Below are positions 48,150 to 58,466 of a stretch of 64,000 bases of DNA, piece by piece. The DNA comes from Acanthococcus lagerstroemiae (Eukaryota > Arthropoda > Insecta > Hemiptera > Eriococcidae). Made by a program: the position numbers and the translations under genes. The stretch is taken from positions 45,964,122-46,028,121 of the forward strand of contig CM063108.1 of assembly GCA_031841125.1 (NCBI GenBank), written 5' to 3'. Numbering within the stretch: the first letter of the stretch is position 1; every line of letters starts with the position of its first letter. A model generated the notes under the pieces. It saw only the letters and a list, made by a program, of their open reading frames with translations. It searched no databases and was not told the origin of the DNA.

Positions 48150-48657
48150 AAGAAATTTGAAAACTACCTTCATGAGTAAACAATAAAAAAAGAGATGGAC
48201 ATGGCGTTCTCCAGACAACAAAACAATGAACATAATCATCGAAAAATATAAGGTCTTACACAGATTTATATGTTCTCATCAGACCATAGAATGGCAAGGT
48301 CGAACGTTGACCACGCTCTGGGCTCCAAGAGTACCAAAGATCGAAAACAGGGGGGATTAAAGGGAAGTATGATCGTACCGGTACACAGATGGTCTAAGGG
48401 GAATGAGGTACCAAGGGTGAAGTTGAATGAGACAAGGAAACGAACTTTCCCCAGGTTACAAGAGGAATATGGATGGAAAAATCCAGCAATGAAATATTCA
48501 AGCAAGTGGGGGAGAAAAAGGCCAAGCCCACAACAAATTACAGTGTGGAAACAAAAAAATCTTATTGTTACGAGAACTGAGATAAAGAACAAAGTCATTC
48601 TGGACCGGCATGATCAAATCGAGTAATCTGAGCTGAAAAAACTGATTAAACAGGGAG
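48150..48657 (+). pseudogene. RTE LINE copy, part 1: endonuclease C-terminus
   Basis: Around 48186-48240 the frame reads KRWTWRSPDNKTMN, the APE-endonuclease signature of RTE LINEs (family: W-T-W-x-S-P-D-G-x-T-x-N-x-I-D). After a frameshift it reads FSSDHRMARSNV, the S-D-H-R motif that ends the endonuclease domain. A basic linker follows to a stop at 48626. The element is then interrupted at 48658 by a MITE and resumes at 53039. Confidence 0.75.
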
Positions 48658-48793
48658 CAGGGACGTACCGAAGAGTTGTTCTTGGGAGGGGGGAGTGTGG
48701 AAACCCCAACTGATTTAACTCAAAATTCCTAAGTATCAAAGCAAAAAAAAAGCCATCGCTGGCTCTGATGGCGACAATCCGAAGGCATTACAA

Positions 48794-50055
48794 TACAGGG
48801 TGTCTGAGTTTCGGTTGCTAAGCGGGGAGGAATGAATAGTACTTGAATAGACAAAGCAAAAGTGTTATTATCACCTTTTGCCTAATCACAAAATTGAAGG
48901 CGCCGCATCTTTGTAAAAACCGAAAAATTCACTAATTTTGACCTATTACAAAAATCACGAGTAATGATGTTGCCCAGTCTACAATGACGCCATGGTACAG
49001 CACTTACTTAGAGTAATAAAACAAGTTATTACAATATCCGGCCTGCTCTGAAAATTTAAGCAGGTAAATGGCATCCAAAATTCAGAAATTTCAATTTTTT
49101 ACAAAATTGTGCAAAAAGCCTACTTTTACTGAATCCCAACATGAATAACCAAAGGCCGGCGTAAAGTTCTCATTATCAAAACTGGTAGCCCTGATTTAGA
49201 TGAACAAAAAATCATACCACTATCTCCTTCCAGTTTTCAGAATTTAAAAAGTTAAGACACGTTGAAGTACTTTCAAATTTCAAAAAAACAGAAAATTTAA
49301 CTCGCCCTAAGAATTAAACTGTTAGGGGGAAGGCTATTTGGTTTCTAGGCTCCGCTCAAAAGTAAGTTTCTCTAAATTCGTAGGCAGAAACAAAAATTTG
49401 TATTCCAGTGCCTATTTTATGGTGGTTAGACAACTAGTTCAACAGATGGAGTCTTCATGTAACGCCAGTCATTCATTCAGGCATAACGACTATTGAAAGT
49501 TACAATAAATTAGAAGCATTTGTTATTTTTCTTTTTTTTCTTTAAGGTTCATTTTTCGATCATTTCAGAAGCTTCATGAACTTCAACGCGACATAACTTT
49601 TTAAATTCTAAAAACTGGAAGGAAATAGTGGTATGATTTTTTGTTCATCTGAATCAGGGCTACCAGTTTTGATAATGAGAACTGTACGCCGGCCTTTAGT
49701 TATTCATGTTGGGGTTCAGTAAAAGTAGGCTTTTTGCACAATTTTGTAAAAAATTGAAATTTCTGAATTTTGGATGCCATTTACCTGCTTAAATTTTCAG
49801 AGCAGGCCGGATATCGTAGTAACTTGTTTTGTTACTCTAAGTGAGTGCTGTACCATGGCATCATTGTAGACTGGGCAACATCATTACTCGGGATTTTTGT
49901 AATAGGTCAAAATTCGTGAATTTTTCGATTTTTACAAAGATGCGGCGCCCTCAATTTTGTGATTAGGCAAAAGGTGATAATAACACTTTTGCTTTGTCTA
50001 TTCAAGTACTATTCATTCCTCCCCGCTTAGCAACCGAAACTCGGACACCCTGTAT
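48794..50055. mobile_element. 1262-bp TIR element with ~475-bp arms
   Basis: Arms 48794-49268 and 49580-50055 are inverted copies differing at only about 3-4% of sites by eye, around a 311-bp spacer. Ends read TACAGGGTGTCTGAG and CTCGGACACCCTGTAT. ATTACAA stands directly outside both ends (48787-48793 and 50056-50062) as the target duplication. Non-coding. The ends and duplication length recall the larger element at 22.0-26.2 kb. Confidence 0.92.
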
Positions 50056-50531
50056 ATTACAATCGGCCATTCCTGTTTATGACAGACTACCTACTACTTT
50101 GATGAAATATCGCTCGAATAGAAGGAGGGGGGGGGGATGAAAACAGAAGTCACAATTTTAGATTCAGAGCTAAACCGATATCAAAAGTCCCCTACTTGTG
50201 TCCATGAATGGAAAAATTGTTTCGAGAAAAATGCAAATCTCAAATCTATACAAAAATGAACTTATTAAAATTTTCAAGAGTTAGTAAATGGAACAATTTT
50301 ACTCGTAGTTGGAAAAATCAAAAATTTGCAATTTTTCAAGAGTTTGTAAATGTTGGAGTACAGTTAGCAGCGTTTTAGAGTAGAGAGCAGCTTCAGTCAA
50401 ACTTGTATCAGCCTGTATTCCTTTGCGAGCATCACGTTCGTTGTACCAGCCTGCGAGCACTACGCTCCGCTAATGCATCGTCTTGCAGACAAGTCTGCAA
50501 CCACGGGAGAGCATTTTCATGTCTTTGCTTC

Positions 50532-52346
50532 AGCTTAATAAACTGAATTGTATCTATGCTAAAAGGCAGGGAGATCCGGATAACATATTTGTACCAACAA
50601 GAACGGATCCATGCAATGACCATAAGAAGCTGCCACAAGGAGGAGTACTCTCTCCCCTACTGTGGAGCCTGGTGGACAGTTTGCTGGAGAAGTTGAATGG
50701 TCAAAAAATATACACACAGGGCTACGCTGATGATTTGACTGTGGTGGTAATCGGCAAATTTCCGGGAACCATCGCGGAGTTAACGCAGTGGGGACTCCGA
50801 TGTGTGGAAGAATGGTGTGTGAAAAAGGGGTTATCGATAATCCCGGACAAAACTGAGATCACTCTTTTCACCCGTAAAAGGAAAGGCAAGGAATTGATCA
50901 AGGTGCAATACAAGGGAAGACCGTTAGCCCTCACAGGAAAGGTGACGTACTTAGGAGTATATCTTGATGAAAAAGTCTGGAGGGATCACTTCTCAGATAA
51001 AATAAGAAAAGGGATTGAGGCTCTTTGGGCTTGCCACACCTATGTCGGCAAGACCTGGGGACTCTCTCCCAAAATTATGTACTGGATATATACCGGTGTA
51101 ATACGTCCCAGAATCACATACGCGGCCATTGTGTGATGGGACCGGGTCCACCTGGCCAAAGTCAGAGAGGAACTAGACCACCTGCAAAGGCTCGCGCGCG
51201 TGATGACAACGGGGGCAATGAGTGCAGTGCTGACAAAGGCACTGGAAAGGCTCCCAGACTTGCCACCACTTCACACTGTTATAGAAGCAGCTGCGATAAT
51301 GGAAGCTTATCTTCTGGGTCAACCAAACCTTCAGGCCCAAAAAACAAGTCACAGAAGGATATGGGAGATGGCGGGGACGATAGACAAATGCTTTGGGATG
51401 CCAAAGGATAGAATAGCGATGGAACACTTCTTTGACAAGCCGTACTTGCGCTAATACCTACACGGAAGGCTTGGGAAAAGAGGTAGCCAACCATTCTAGG
51501 AAAAGAGGAGAATGTGTGGTTCGCAGATGCCTCTAAGAATGACCAAGATGTAGGAACCGGAATCACGAATGCAAAAGGCGCTGACAACTGTTCAGTGGCA
51601 CTGGGCGAGGGCTTCACTATCCTCCAAGCAGAAATAATGGCGATCACGGTGGCCATTGATAGAAGTCAGCAGAAGAGCCTTGTTAATAAGCGGATCTATA
51701 TCTGTACAGACAGTCAATCGGCTATTAAGGCACTATTGTCACACCAAGAAATACATCCCTGGTGGTGGCGGAGTGCGTTAACAAACTATACACCCTTGCT
51801 CAGGAGAACCGTGTCACCATACTATGGACATCGGGACACTGCGGCATAAAAAGGAACATGATCGCTAGCAAGCTAGCGAAGGAGGGCATAAAAAAGGAAC
51901 TGGCAACACCCAGGCCGTGTCTTCCTGTAGCATACAGCGTCATAAAATCCAAAGTAAAGGCTTGGATAAGTAACCAGGCGGAAATGCAGTGGCGGTGGGC
52001 CAGTGGCATGAACGTCAGCAAAACACTGAGGGGGGACACCCCCAGTAAGTATGCCAAGTTCCTATTAGAGCTTGACAGGAAACATGCAAGGCTCATGGTC
52101 GGACTACTAACCGGCCATGGGGCCACAAAACACATGTGGTATAAAATAGGAATGGTAAAAAGCGGCTCCTGTAGGTATTGTGGAGAAGAGGAAGAAACAT
52201 CGATCCATATTATATGTCAATGCCCAGCAATAGCCGGGGCAAGATGCGAAGCATTGGGACTAGAGTATCCAGCACCCAGTGAAGTCAAAGGGATAGAGCT
52301 AAGTAAAATTCTCACTTTGGCTATAAAAGTGAGGCTACTGAGCTGA
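50532..52346 (+). pseudogene. LINE reverse transcriptase and RNase H (R1/LOA/I group)
   Basis: The first frame carries LPQGGVLSPLLW (RT motif with PQG), QGYADDLTVVV (catalytic YADD) and KVTYLGVYLD (thumb-side motif), then KTWGLSPKIMYWIYTGVIRP. A TGA at about 51134 replaces the expected Trp after ...AAIV, and the frame continues to 51453. A frameshift leads into an RNase H domain: FADASK (first Asp), LQAEIMAI (Glu), CTDSQSA (Asp). A second frameshift near 51762 leads to SGHCGIKRNMIASKLAKEG, where the usual final Asp of N-E-x-A-D is Ser. It ends with a zinc cluster CRYCGEEEETSIHIICQC and a stop at 52344. One stop, two frameshifts and a lost catalytic residue make it dead. Clade is uncertain among R1, LOA and related RNase H-bearing groups. 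Confidence 0.88.
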
Positions 52347-52439
52347 CCCTTAACAGCAACCTGAGGAATAGTGCAATGGATTGCAAAGTCTGAACACTCG
52401 GCGCATACAGCACCACCTCACATTACACAAATGATGATG
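50532..52439 (+). mobile_element. 5'-truncated LINE with 13-bp target duplication
   Basis: ATGTCTTTGCTTC is found at 50519-50531 and again at 52440-52452, in the middle of the palindromic element. Between them lies a 1908-bp LINE starting inside the reverse transcriptase and ending in an ATG repeat (AAATGATGATG), the short tandem 3' tail style of R1/I-group LINEs. Confidence 0.92.
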
Positions 52440-53038
52440 ATGTCTTTGCTTCGCGGATTGCACCGAAATGAGAATGTCGTCGTCCGCTACGCTCCCCAGA
52501 GCACGTTGCGCTCCATATTTTTTGGCGCACTCATTTTTTGGACGCTATGTTCGCTGAACGATGGCATTCTCATGTCGGCGCAGTCCGCGAAGCAAAGATA
52601 TGAAAACGCTCTCCCGTGGTTGCAGACTCGTCTGCAAGATGATGCACTAGCGGAGCGTAGTGCTCGCAGGCTGGTACGAGAAACCCGATGCTCGCAAGGG
52701 AATACAAGGTGATAGACGGAGTGTGGTACTCGCAGACGAATGAAGAATGTTGATCAGTTAATCAGTCAGTCACTCATCAACATCATCATTATTATTATCT
52801 TCGTAACGCTCTTTTCGTCACGCTCCAGAGTAACGCTTTTTACTTGTTCAGTTTTAAATTCCCAAGTATCAAAGTATCAAAGCAAGCAAAAAAAATTGAC
52901 TTGTTGGATTTTTCCAACTTAACAGAAGAAATTTTCCAACTCCGACTGGCTGAAACGGTAAATTTTCCCAACTGCTGAGAAAAAAATTCCTACGGGAGGG
53001 GATCTCTTCCTCTCCCTCAACATATCGGTACGTTCCTA

Positions 53039-54195
53039 ATGGGGAGGGGGTAAAAAAAGAATATATGAGCATAAGGTCAAATTGTGATGAAAGAAATATT
53101 AGAGGAGCGCGGATCGAACAAGAAAGTGCGTCTAAATCATTAACTAATGGGCAAAATTTACATCCCCATAAAGCAAAGCATTCTACAAAAAAGCTTTTTG
53201 GCAGAAAGGAAATAATTAAGGAAGCAAGAAGGGACGAGGGGAAAACTTCAAACAAAGGAGGGAAGGAAAGAAATGAAGAAGAGGGATTCTCGAAAAAGAA
53301 AAGCGCGGAAAGGAGGAGAAAGGTATGCCCTTTTAATCACAAAGGAGGAAGTTCAGAAAGCCTTGACAGCGAAAAAAGGCACAGCTACGGAGCCGGAGAA
53401 AATGGAGAATGAGGTATTGAGGATCATGGTGAATCGCTTACACTCTTCATTTTCAGGGTAAACGTGTTCAACAGGTTCATTCAATGGAGCAATAAACTGA
53501 TGGCATCAACCGGCAATAATTTTTCTATACAAAAAAGGGAATATGAGTGATTTGAACAATTACAGGCCTATCAGCCTCTCGTCACATATAGGCAAGATGT
53601 TCGGGAAAATATTGAAAAATTGAATTTATGGGGTTTTAGACTGAAATCAAACCAGGGAACAGGCAAGGTTTAGGAGAGGTTATTCAACCACAGACCATAT
53701 TGAACCGAATTTTGGAATAAAACACGAGAGTACTATGCCATTGAGTCTCATGTTCATACACTTTAATAAAGCATTTGATTCAAACACGCGTTAGTTTGGA
53801 AAGCACTACAGGGGATAGGTAGAGATATAGAAAGTCCTAGGAAATGTTTGAAAAAACAACAGCTGGAGATTGGACAAGATCGGGGAAGAATTTGGAATAC
53901 AGAAAACAGTTACACAGGGGGTCCGGCTTTCCCGGTACCTGTTCAACCGGTTTTAGGAGAAATTTTTAGAAATCTAAATTAGGACAGGAAAGTGGTCAAG
54001 ATATCAATGGTCAATGATTGGATGATTTACGGTTTGTTGATGACATAGTACTATTAAGCAATGATTTGAAGAAGTTGCAGGTTATGACCGAGTAACTAAA
54101 TATCTAAAGCATAAGATTGGATTGTCAATGAATACGTCCAAGACTGAGGTAAATCCCAGCGGAAAATCCAATTATGATAATCGATAGAGAAAATG
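53039..54195 (+). pseudogene. RTE LINE copy, part 2: linker and reverse transcriptase
   Basis: After the MITE the RTE resumes with a basic linker, then EEVQKALTAKKGTATEP (family: 'V..AL..MK.GKA.G.DGI'). Broken frames then read YKKGNMSDLNNYRPISLSS, QARFRRGYSTTDHI, FIHFNKAFDS, VTQGVRLS, FVDDIVLLSNDLKKLQ and IGLSMNTSKTEV. These are RT motifs in the correct order, including the catalytic F-x-D-D as FVDD. Many frameshifts and stops. Homology fades near 54195. Confidence 0.8.
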
Positions 54196-54633
54196 TACTT
54201 AATTGATTAGTTTATTTGAACATTTATGAGACAGTCGAGCGATTTTCGTACGAGCTCCCATGTAAATGTGCACATTTCTCTGACTCACCCAGTATTTTAA
54301 AAATCTATTTTGAAACTAAAAACAAATTCTCAGAGGCCAGTTGTGAAATATGACAAAGAAAATATCTAGATTTGAAAATTTAAAATTTCGTGCAATAATT
54401 AGGAAATACGAGATACAAAATAGCTATTTCCAAAAGAAAGAAAAATACATTATTTGTTACTTTCAAGCCTTAAAAACCTCCAAATGAACTTTTAACTCCT
54501 TCTTATTTACAAATGAAAGCTCCATACAATTTTTAGGGACGAGATCTGTTGTGGGAGGGTGAGCGAATCCCCTTTCTTAGGGGTTAGAATTTCCCACACC
54601 TGCTAAAAACCCTGTGAACGTCATTGTTATAGA
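54196..54633. other. No gene recognised
   Basis: Short unremarkable stretch between the RTE remnant and the next TIR element. Confidence 0.4.
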
Positions 54634-56023
54634 AGGTAAAGTTCCAAATGCGGATCAGTACCCAAAAGCGGATCGATAGTCGTGTAGCGTGACGCAAATA
54701 CATGACGTCATGAAAATCATACCTAATTATCAACTAACTCTTCCCCAACCTAGAATAGTAATTACCTTGACATTCTTCTCCATTTAAATGCCGGGAAAAA
54801 ATATTTCTGTTATGTTATCAGAAAACGTGTTTTTTTACGAGAATCTTGGCGCTTACTAAAAATCTATTATTTCGGTAATATTTGCAAATTTTGTGATTGT
54901 AATAAGTTTTATGCCTTTAGATTGATTTAAGGGAGAATAGTAATAGTTCATTTCATCAATTTTTTGTAATTTTCATAGTTTGCAGATAATATGAAAGTAA
55001 ACAGTTAGAACATTTTATTTTAGATATTTTTTGTTGCGTATTAGTAAGTATATTTGATCAGATTTTTCATGAATTATGTTGTTTAATTACCGACTTCGAT
55101 GAGATTTTGAATTTATATCATGAAAAAAGTTTAATCCGATTTTGGGTATTTACAGATTCGATCCGTTTTTGGGTTATGCTCCAATCAATCCACTTTTGGG
55201 TGCTATCATCATGTCATCAAAAAATTACAGTGATCAAGAACTAGGTGCTGTTACAACTTTCTTGACTGAATACCTCATCTCTAATCACATTGTTTTTGGT
55301 TTCCTTTGACCTATTATATCATTAAAATGAAGTTTTTCTACACCATTTTATACTGATTTGGAAGCATGACCTAAAACTGGATCGATCCATATTTGGAGAA
55401 AATCATATGATTTTTCAAACAATGAAAAAGGATAATCATCTCTTGTTTCAACAGTTGCGATGCATCTTAATACATGTAAAAGGGTATTAAGTATGGTGTA
55501 TGGTAATTTTTACATCTTATTATTGAGTATCCACCTTTGAGTAGGTATGGGTACCCAATAGTGAATATTCAACACTTTTTTCAAAAATTCAGGAAAAATC
55601 CAGTTCTTGTTGGATATGCTTGAAACTCATATATGTTTTTATAACAGGGTTGCCACTTTTTTTCAGGATTGGTTTTCCCTGACTTTTCCCGGTTTTCCAG
55701 GCCAACTTTTCCAATTTTCCCTGACCTTTTTTACAGGATTCCGAGAAAGCCCAGAGGGAGGAGAGTCACAGAAATTTTTTACAATACAAATAAAAAAAGT
55801 TTACTCTGATAAAATACGAACTCGTTTGTTATTTTCAGAAAATTTCCCTGACTTAAATGAAAATTCCCTGACTTTTCCCTGACTGACCAAATTCCCTGAC
55901 TTTTCCCGGTTTTCCAGAAAGTGGCAACCCTGTATAATACCTACAATCAACATATTGTATAACCCATTGGATGACCTCTACATCAACGACTTAAAGAACG
56001 TGATCCACAATTGGAACTTTACC
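54634..56023. mobile_element. TIR element with CCCAAAAGCGGATCGA subterminal repeats
   Basis: The left end GGTAAAGTTCCAAATGCGGA and the reverse complement of the right end, GGTAAAGTTCCAATTGTGGA, match at 18 of 20. TTATAG stands outside both ends, and TA is a possible minimal duplication on the right. Inside, ACCCAAAAGCGGATCGAT, TCCGATTTTGGG, GATCCGTTTTTGGGTT, CAATCCACTTTTGGGT and GGATCGATCCATATTTGG repeat the same motif in both orientations. No coding region. A hAT-like MITE is nested at 55645-55932. The design parallels the pogo-like element at 30.9-32.2 kb. Confidence 0.75.
55645..55932. mobile_element. MITE, CAGGGTTGCCACTTT ends
   Basis: Starts CAGGGTTGCCACTTTTT and ends AAAGTGGCAACCCTG, perfect over 14 bases. 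TATAA flanks both sides. The interior repeats AATTCCCTGACTTTTCCC, shared with the composite MITE at 15.18-16.76 kb. Confidence 0.85.
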
Positions 56024-57649
56024 TTATAGTTCATCCTTTACCCATAACTTTTATTTCTTCAAAGCGATTAAAAACGGTTTGATTTTCAGAAAAATTTCAA
56101 AATGACCAGTGCTGCTGTGCGTCTACTTTTTCTATAACTTAAAAAGATTCTAGAGAATTTCTTGGTTACACTTGCAAGCCGGGCCGTGCAGAGGGAAGGA
56201 CAACTGGGGCAGTTTTTCCTGAGCTTCAGTAGTGGTAGGGGCCCTTTGAAAGACAACGTATCCCAACGCCTACGAGATAAATGAAATTTGTTTTTCGAGG
56301 TAAAGGACATGTCCTTGATCATTCTAGAAGTGAAGTAAAACATTAGGGCTTCGAATATTTGCCCCGGGTCCCGCCCAGGCGTGTGCCGTAAATTTACACA
56401 AGTCTGTCTACGGTAAAATAATGCGTAGAATAACTTGTGTACAATAATCAAGTCTTTTTACACTTAGGTATTCTACATTACGTAGAATAACCCAAATTTC
56501 AGATTTTTAACCACACATTATACAACTGTATATCACTGTTATCAGTTCTTATTAGTAGGTATCGACTTTACATTATTCTACATCACAAAGTTATTTTATA
56601 ATTCGAAAAATCCCCGATTTAGTCCAAAACTACATAGGAGCAATCTTCGCCGCCTTTTCTACTTAGATTCAGCTGCGATCTTCGCTCCGCTCGAATTTTA
56701 ATTCGGGCGGTGATGGTGCACGAGAAATTTTGTTTTTCGTTAGCGCGCAGTCTAAGTCGAAACTAAGCAGATTTCTCAAGTTTTGATGGCGGGCGGTATA
56801 TACAGACGATGGTATTTTCCATCCATACGACTCTACAGGACCCACGAACACGTTTTTCACATCAAGTGGCGCGAGTAAATTAAAATTAATTCGATTTCTT
56901 CCATATCGTGCCAATCGGGAGCAAGAAAAAAAAATCAAGCGCTTCTCATCGTGCAACGGTACAAGCATATTTTCTGTCTTTTTTTTTGCTTGTCGACGCT
57001 TATCGAGTCTTCCAGAACACGAATTTAATAAACAGTAAGGAACGATTTCCAAAATGTGTGAACGTCAACGAAAAAGGAAGAAAAAAGAACATATACGGAG
57101 ATGTTTACAGATATGAAGAAAGCTGGCTGAAAATTGAAACCCGCCGTAGATGCGGAATCCAAAACGAAGGGGTAAAATCGATATTGCGAAAACTATAAAA
57201 GTTTATCGTTAAACAATAAACCAATGTCGATGTTGCCGAAATTAACGACAGTCGTTTCCCCGGGCTTACGTCGGAAAAGGAAATGAACCTTGAAACATTA
57301 CACGGCATAACGCCGTATACGAATTCGAGTGAAATTGTAAATCTTCACTTTTTATCATCTTCAATTAGCTTGAGACTGAGGCGAATAAAATCAAAATCGG
57401 AAAGCTTTTATAGCTTTTTCTGCTTTTGACAATACTGCATTCCTTTGAAACGGTGGCATGGGGGAGGGGACAGAGAGGGCACCTGCTGAAGGTTCTGGGA
57501 CAGTGTTATCATTTAGCCCCTCTATCTCTTAAAGGAAAATTGCAAGAATGAGAGCTCAAAGAAAAATTCATTTAACACCCGTAGGTACTCCTTTCAACTG
57601 ACAAACAAGAAATAGCTCATTTTTTTCTAAACATACTTCAATGTGAAAT
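56024..57649. other. No gene recognised
   Basis: The minus-strand frames at 56086-56451 and 56669-57052 are 120-130 codons long, but I recognise no motif and see no splice-bounded structure supporting them. Confidence 0.35.
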
Positions 57650-57790
57650 AATAAGCAATATAAGATACGCTGACGATAATTAGCCGAGTCAATAGCCGAA
57701 TTACAAAGACTGAAAGTTAACGAGGCGAGCATCAGATGCGGCTTAGCAATCAACCTCGGAAAAACAAGATGATCAGCAAGAAGAGAATAA
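57650..57790 (+). pseudogene. LINE reverse transcriptase scrap (YADD region)
   Basis: The frame reads NIRYADDN, then a stop, then after one more interruption ELQRLKVNEASIRCGLAINL and a G-K-T-R. This is the order of the catalytic YADD and the following 'GL.IN..KT' motif of RTE-like LINEs. It directly precedes the endonuclease end of the next RTE copy, so it belongs to a different, older insertion. Confidence 0.55.
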
Positions 57791-58466
57791 ATTGATAATG
57801 AACAACTCGGGTAAGGCTACTAAGATCTCTGGCAATGAAAAATAACCTCAAAATCGCAGAATCTTTGTTTAAAAAGCGTGCCAACATAAAATGGACCTGA
57901 ATATCCCCTGACAGTACAACAAGAAATGAAACTGACCATATTCTCGCAAAGACCTGCGTATCATTACCAACGTGGACACTCTGTCGGACTTCCGGTTACC
58001 CTCAGATTATAGAATAACCAGATGCACCACAAATATTCTCAAGAGAGTCAAATAACTAAACTACTTACGAAAAAAGAGTAAGTGCAAACTCACGATACTA
58101 GAACACAAAATCACCGCGACAAACGAAAAAATTAGGGAACTGATAACAAATACGAACTTCTACGAAACAAATGATGTAATTACACGAACTTTATGACATA
58201 ATAACAAACGCAATACAGAAGACCATACAATAACTAGGCGTCATAAAAGCAACTGTCCCGACAGATGATAAACTAACCCCAAATACAAAACAACTGATAA
58301 CGAAAAGGGCAAACTTAAAGAGGTCAGACCAAAAGTCGCCCGGAAACAAAATCGAACTAACAGAACTTAAAAAATTGATAAAGAAGGCGATCCGTGAAGA
58401 CATTAACAACTACGAGTCGGAGGAAGCCCGTGAAATTATCGAGGAAATCTGATTTACGATAAAGAC
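57791..58466 (+). pseudogene. RTE LINE copy 2, part 1: endonuclease end and linker
   Basis: NNLKIAESLFKKRANIKWT, stop, ISPDSTTRNETDHILA is the W-T-W-x-S-P-D-G signature of RTE endonucleases. After a frameshift TNVDTLSDFRLPSDYRITRC gives the S-D-H-R-like end of the domain. A linker with TPNTKQLITKRANLKR and KKAIREDINNYESEEAREII follows, typical of the region before the RT. The frame reaches F-T-I-K-T at 58466, where a Jockey fragment interrupts it. Confidence 0.8.

Larger units (their letters stand above)
50414..52706. mobile_element. Palindromic (foldback) element split by a LINE
   Basis: Removing the LINE at 50532-52439 (and one copy of its duplication) leaves about 372 bp forming one large imperfect palindrome centred near 52520. 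50414-50531 mirrors 52590-52706 (shared CCTGCGAGCACTACGCTCCGC, TCTGCAACCACGGGAGAGC), and 52453-52515 mirrors 52525-52590 (shared GACATTCTCAT/ATGAGAATG and CTTTGCTTCGCGGA). A second GGTACTCGCAGACGAA lies just beyond the right end. Non-coding; it could be a foldback MITE or a hairpin source. Confidence 0.85.
48658..53038. mobile_element. hAT-like MITE (CAGGGACGTACCG ends) enlarged by two insertions
   Basis: The left end CAGGGACGTACCGAAG and the reverse complement of the right end, TAGGAACGTACCGATA, match over the first 13-14 bases with two differences. Flanking octamers ACAGGGAG and ATGGGGAG agree at 6 of 8. Its own sequence is 48658-48793, 50056-50413 and 52707-53038; the rest is a 1.26-kb TIR element and a palindromic element. 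Its unit TTCCCAAGTAT...GACTTGTTGG recurs at 4.26 kb. Confidence 0.6.

Noticed and set aside
48270..48626. 118-codon frame as an independent gene
   Set aside because: It begins inside the S-D-H-R motif of an RTE endonuclease and is part of the LINE remnant.
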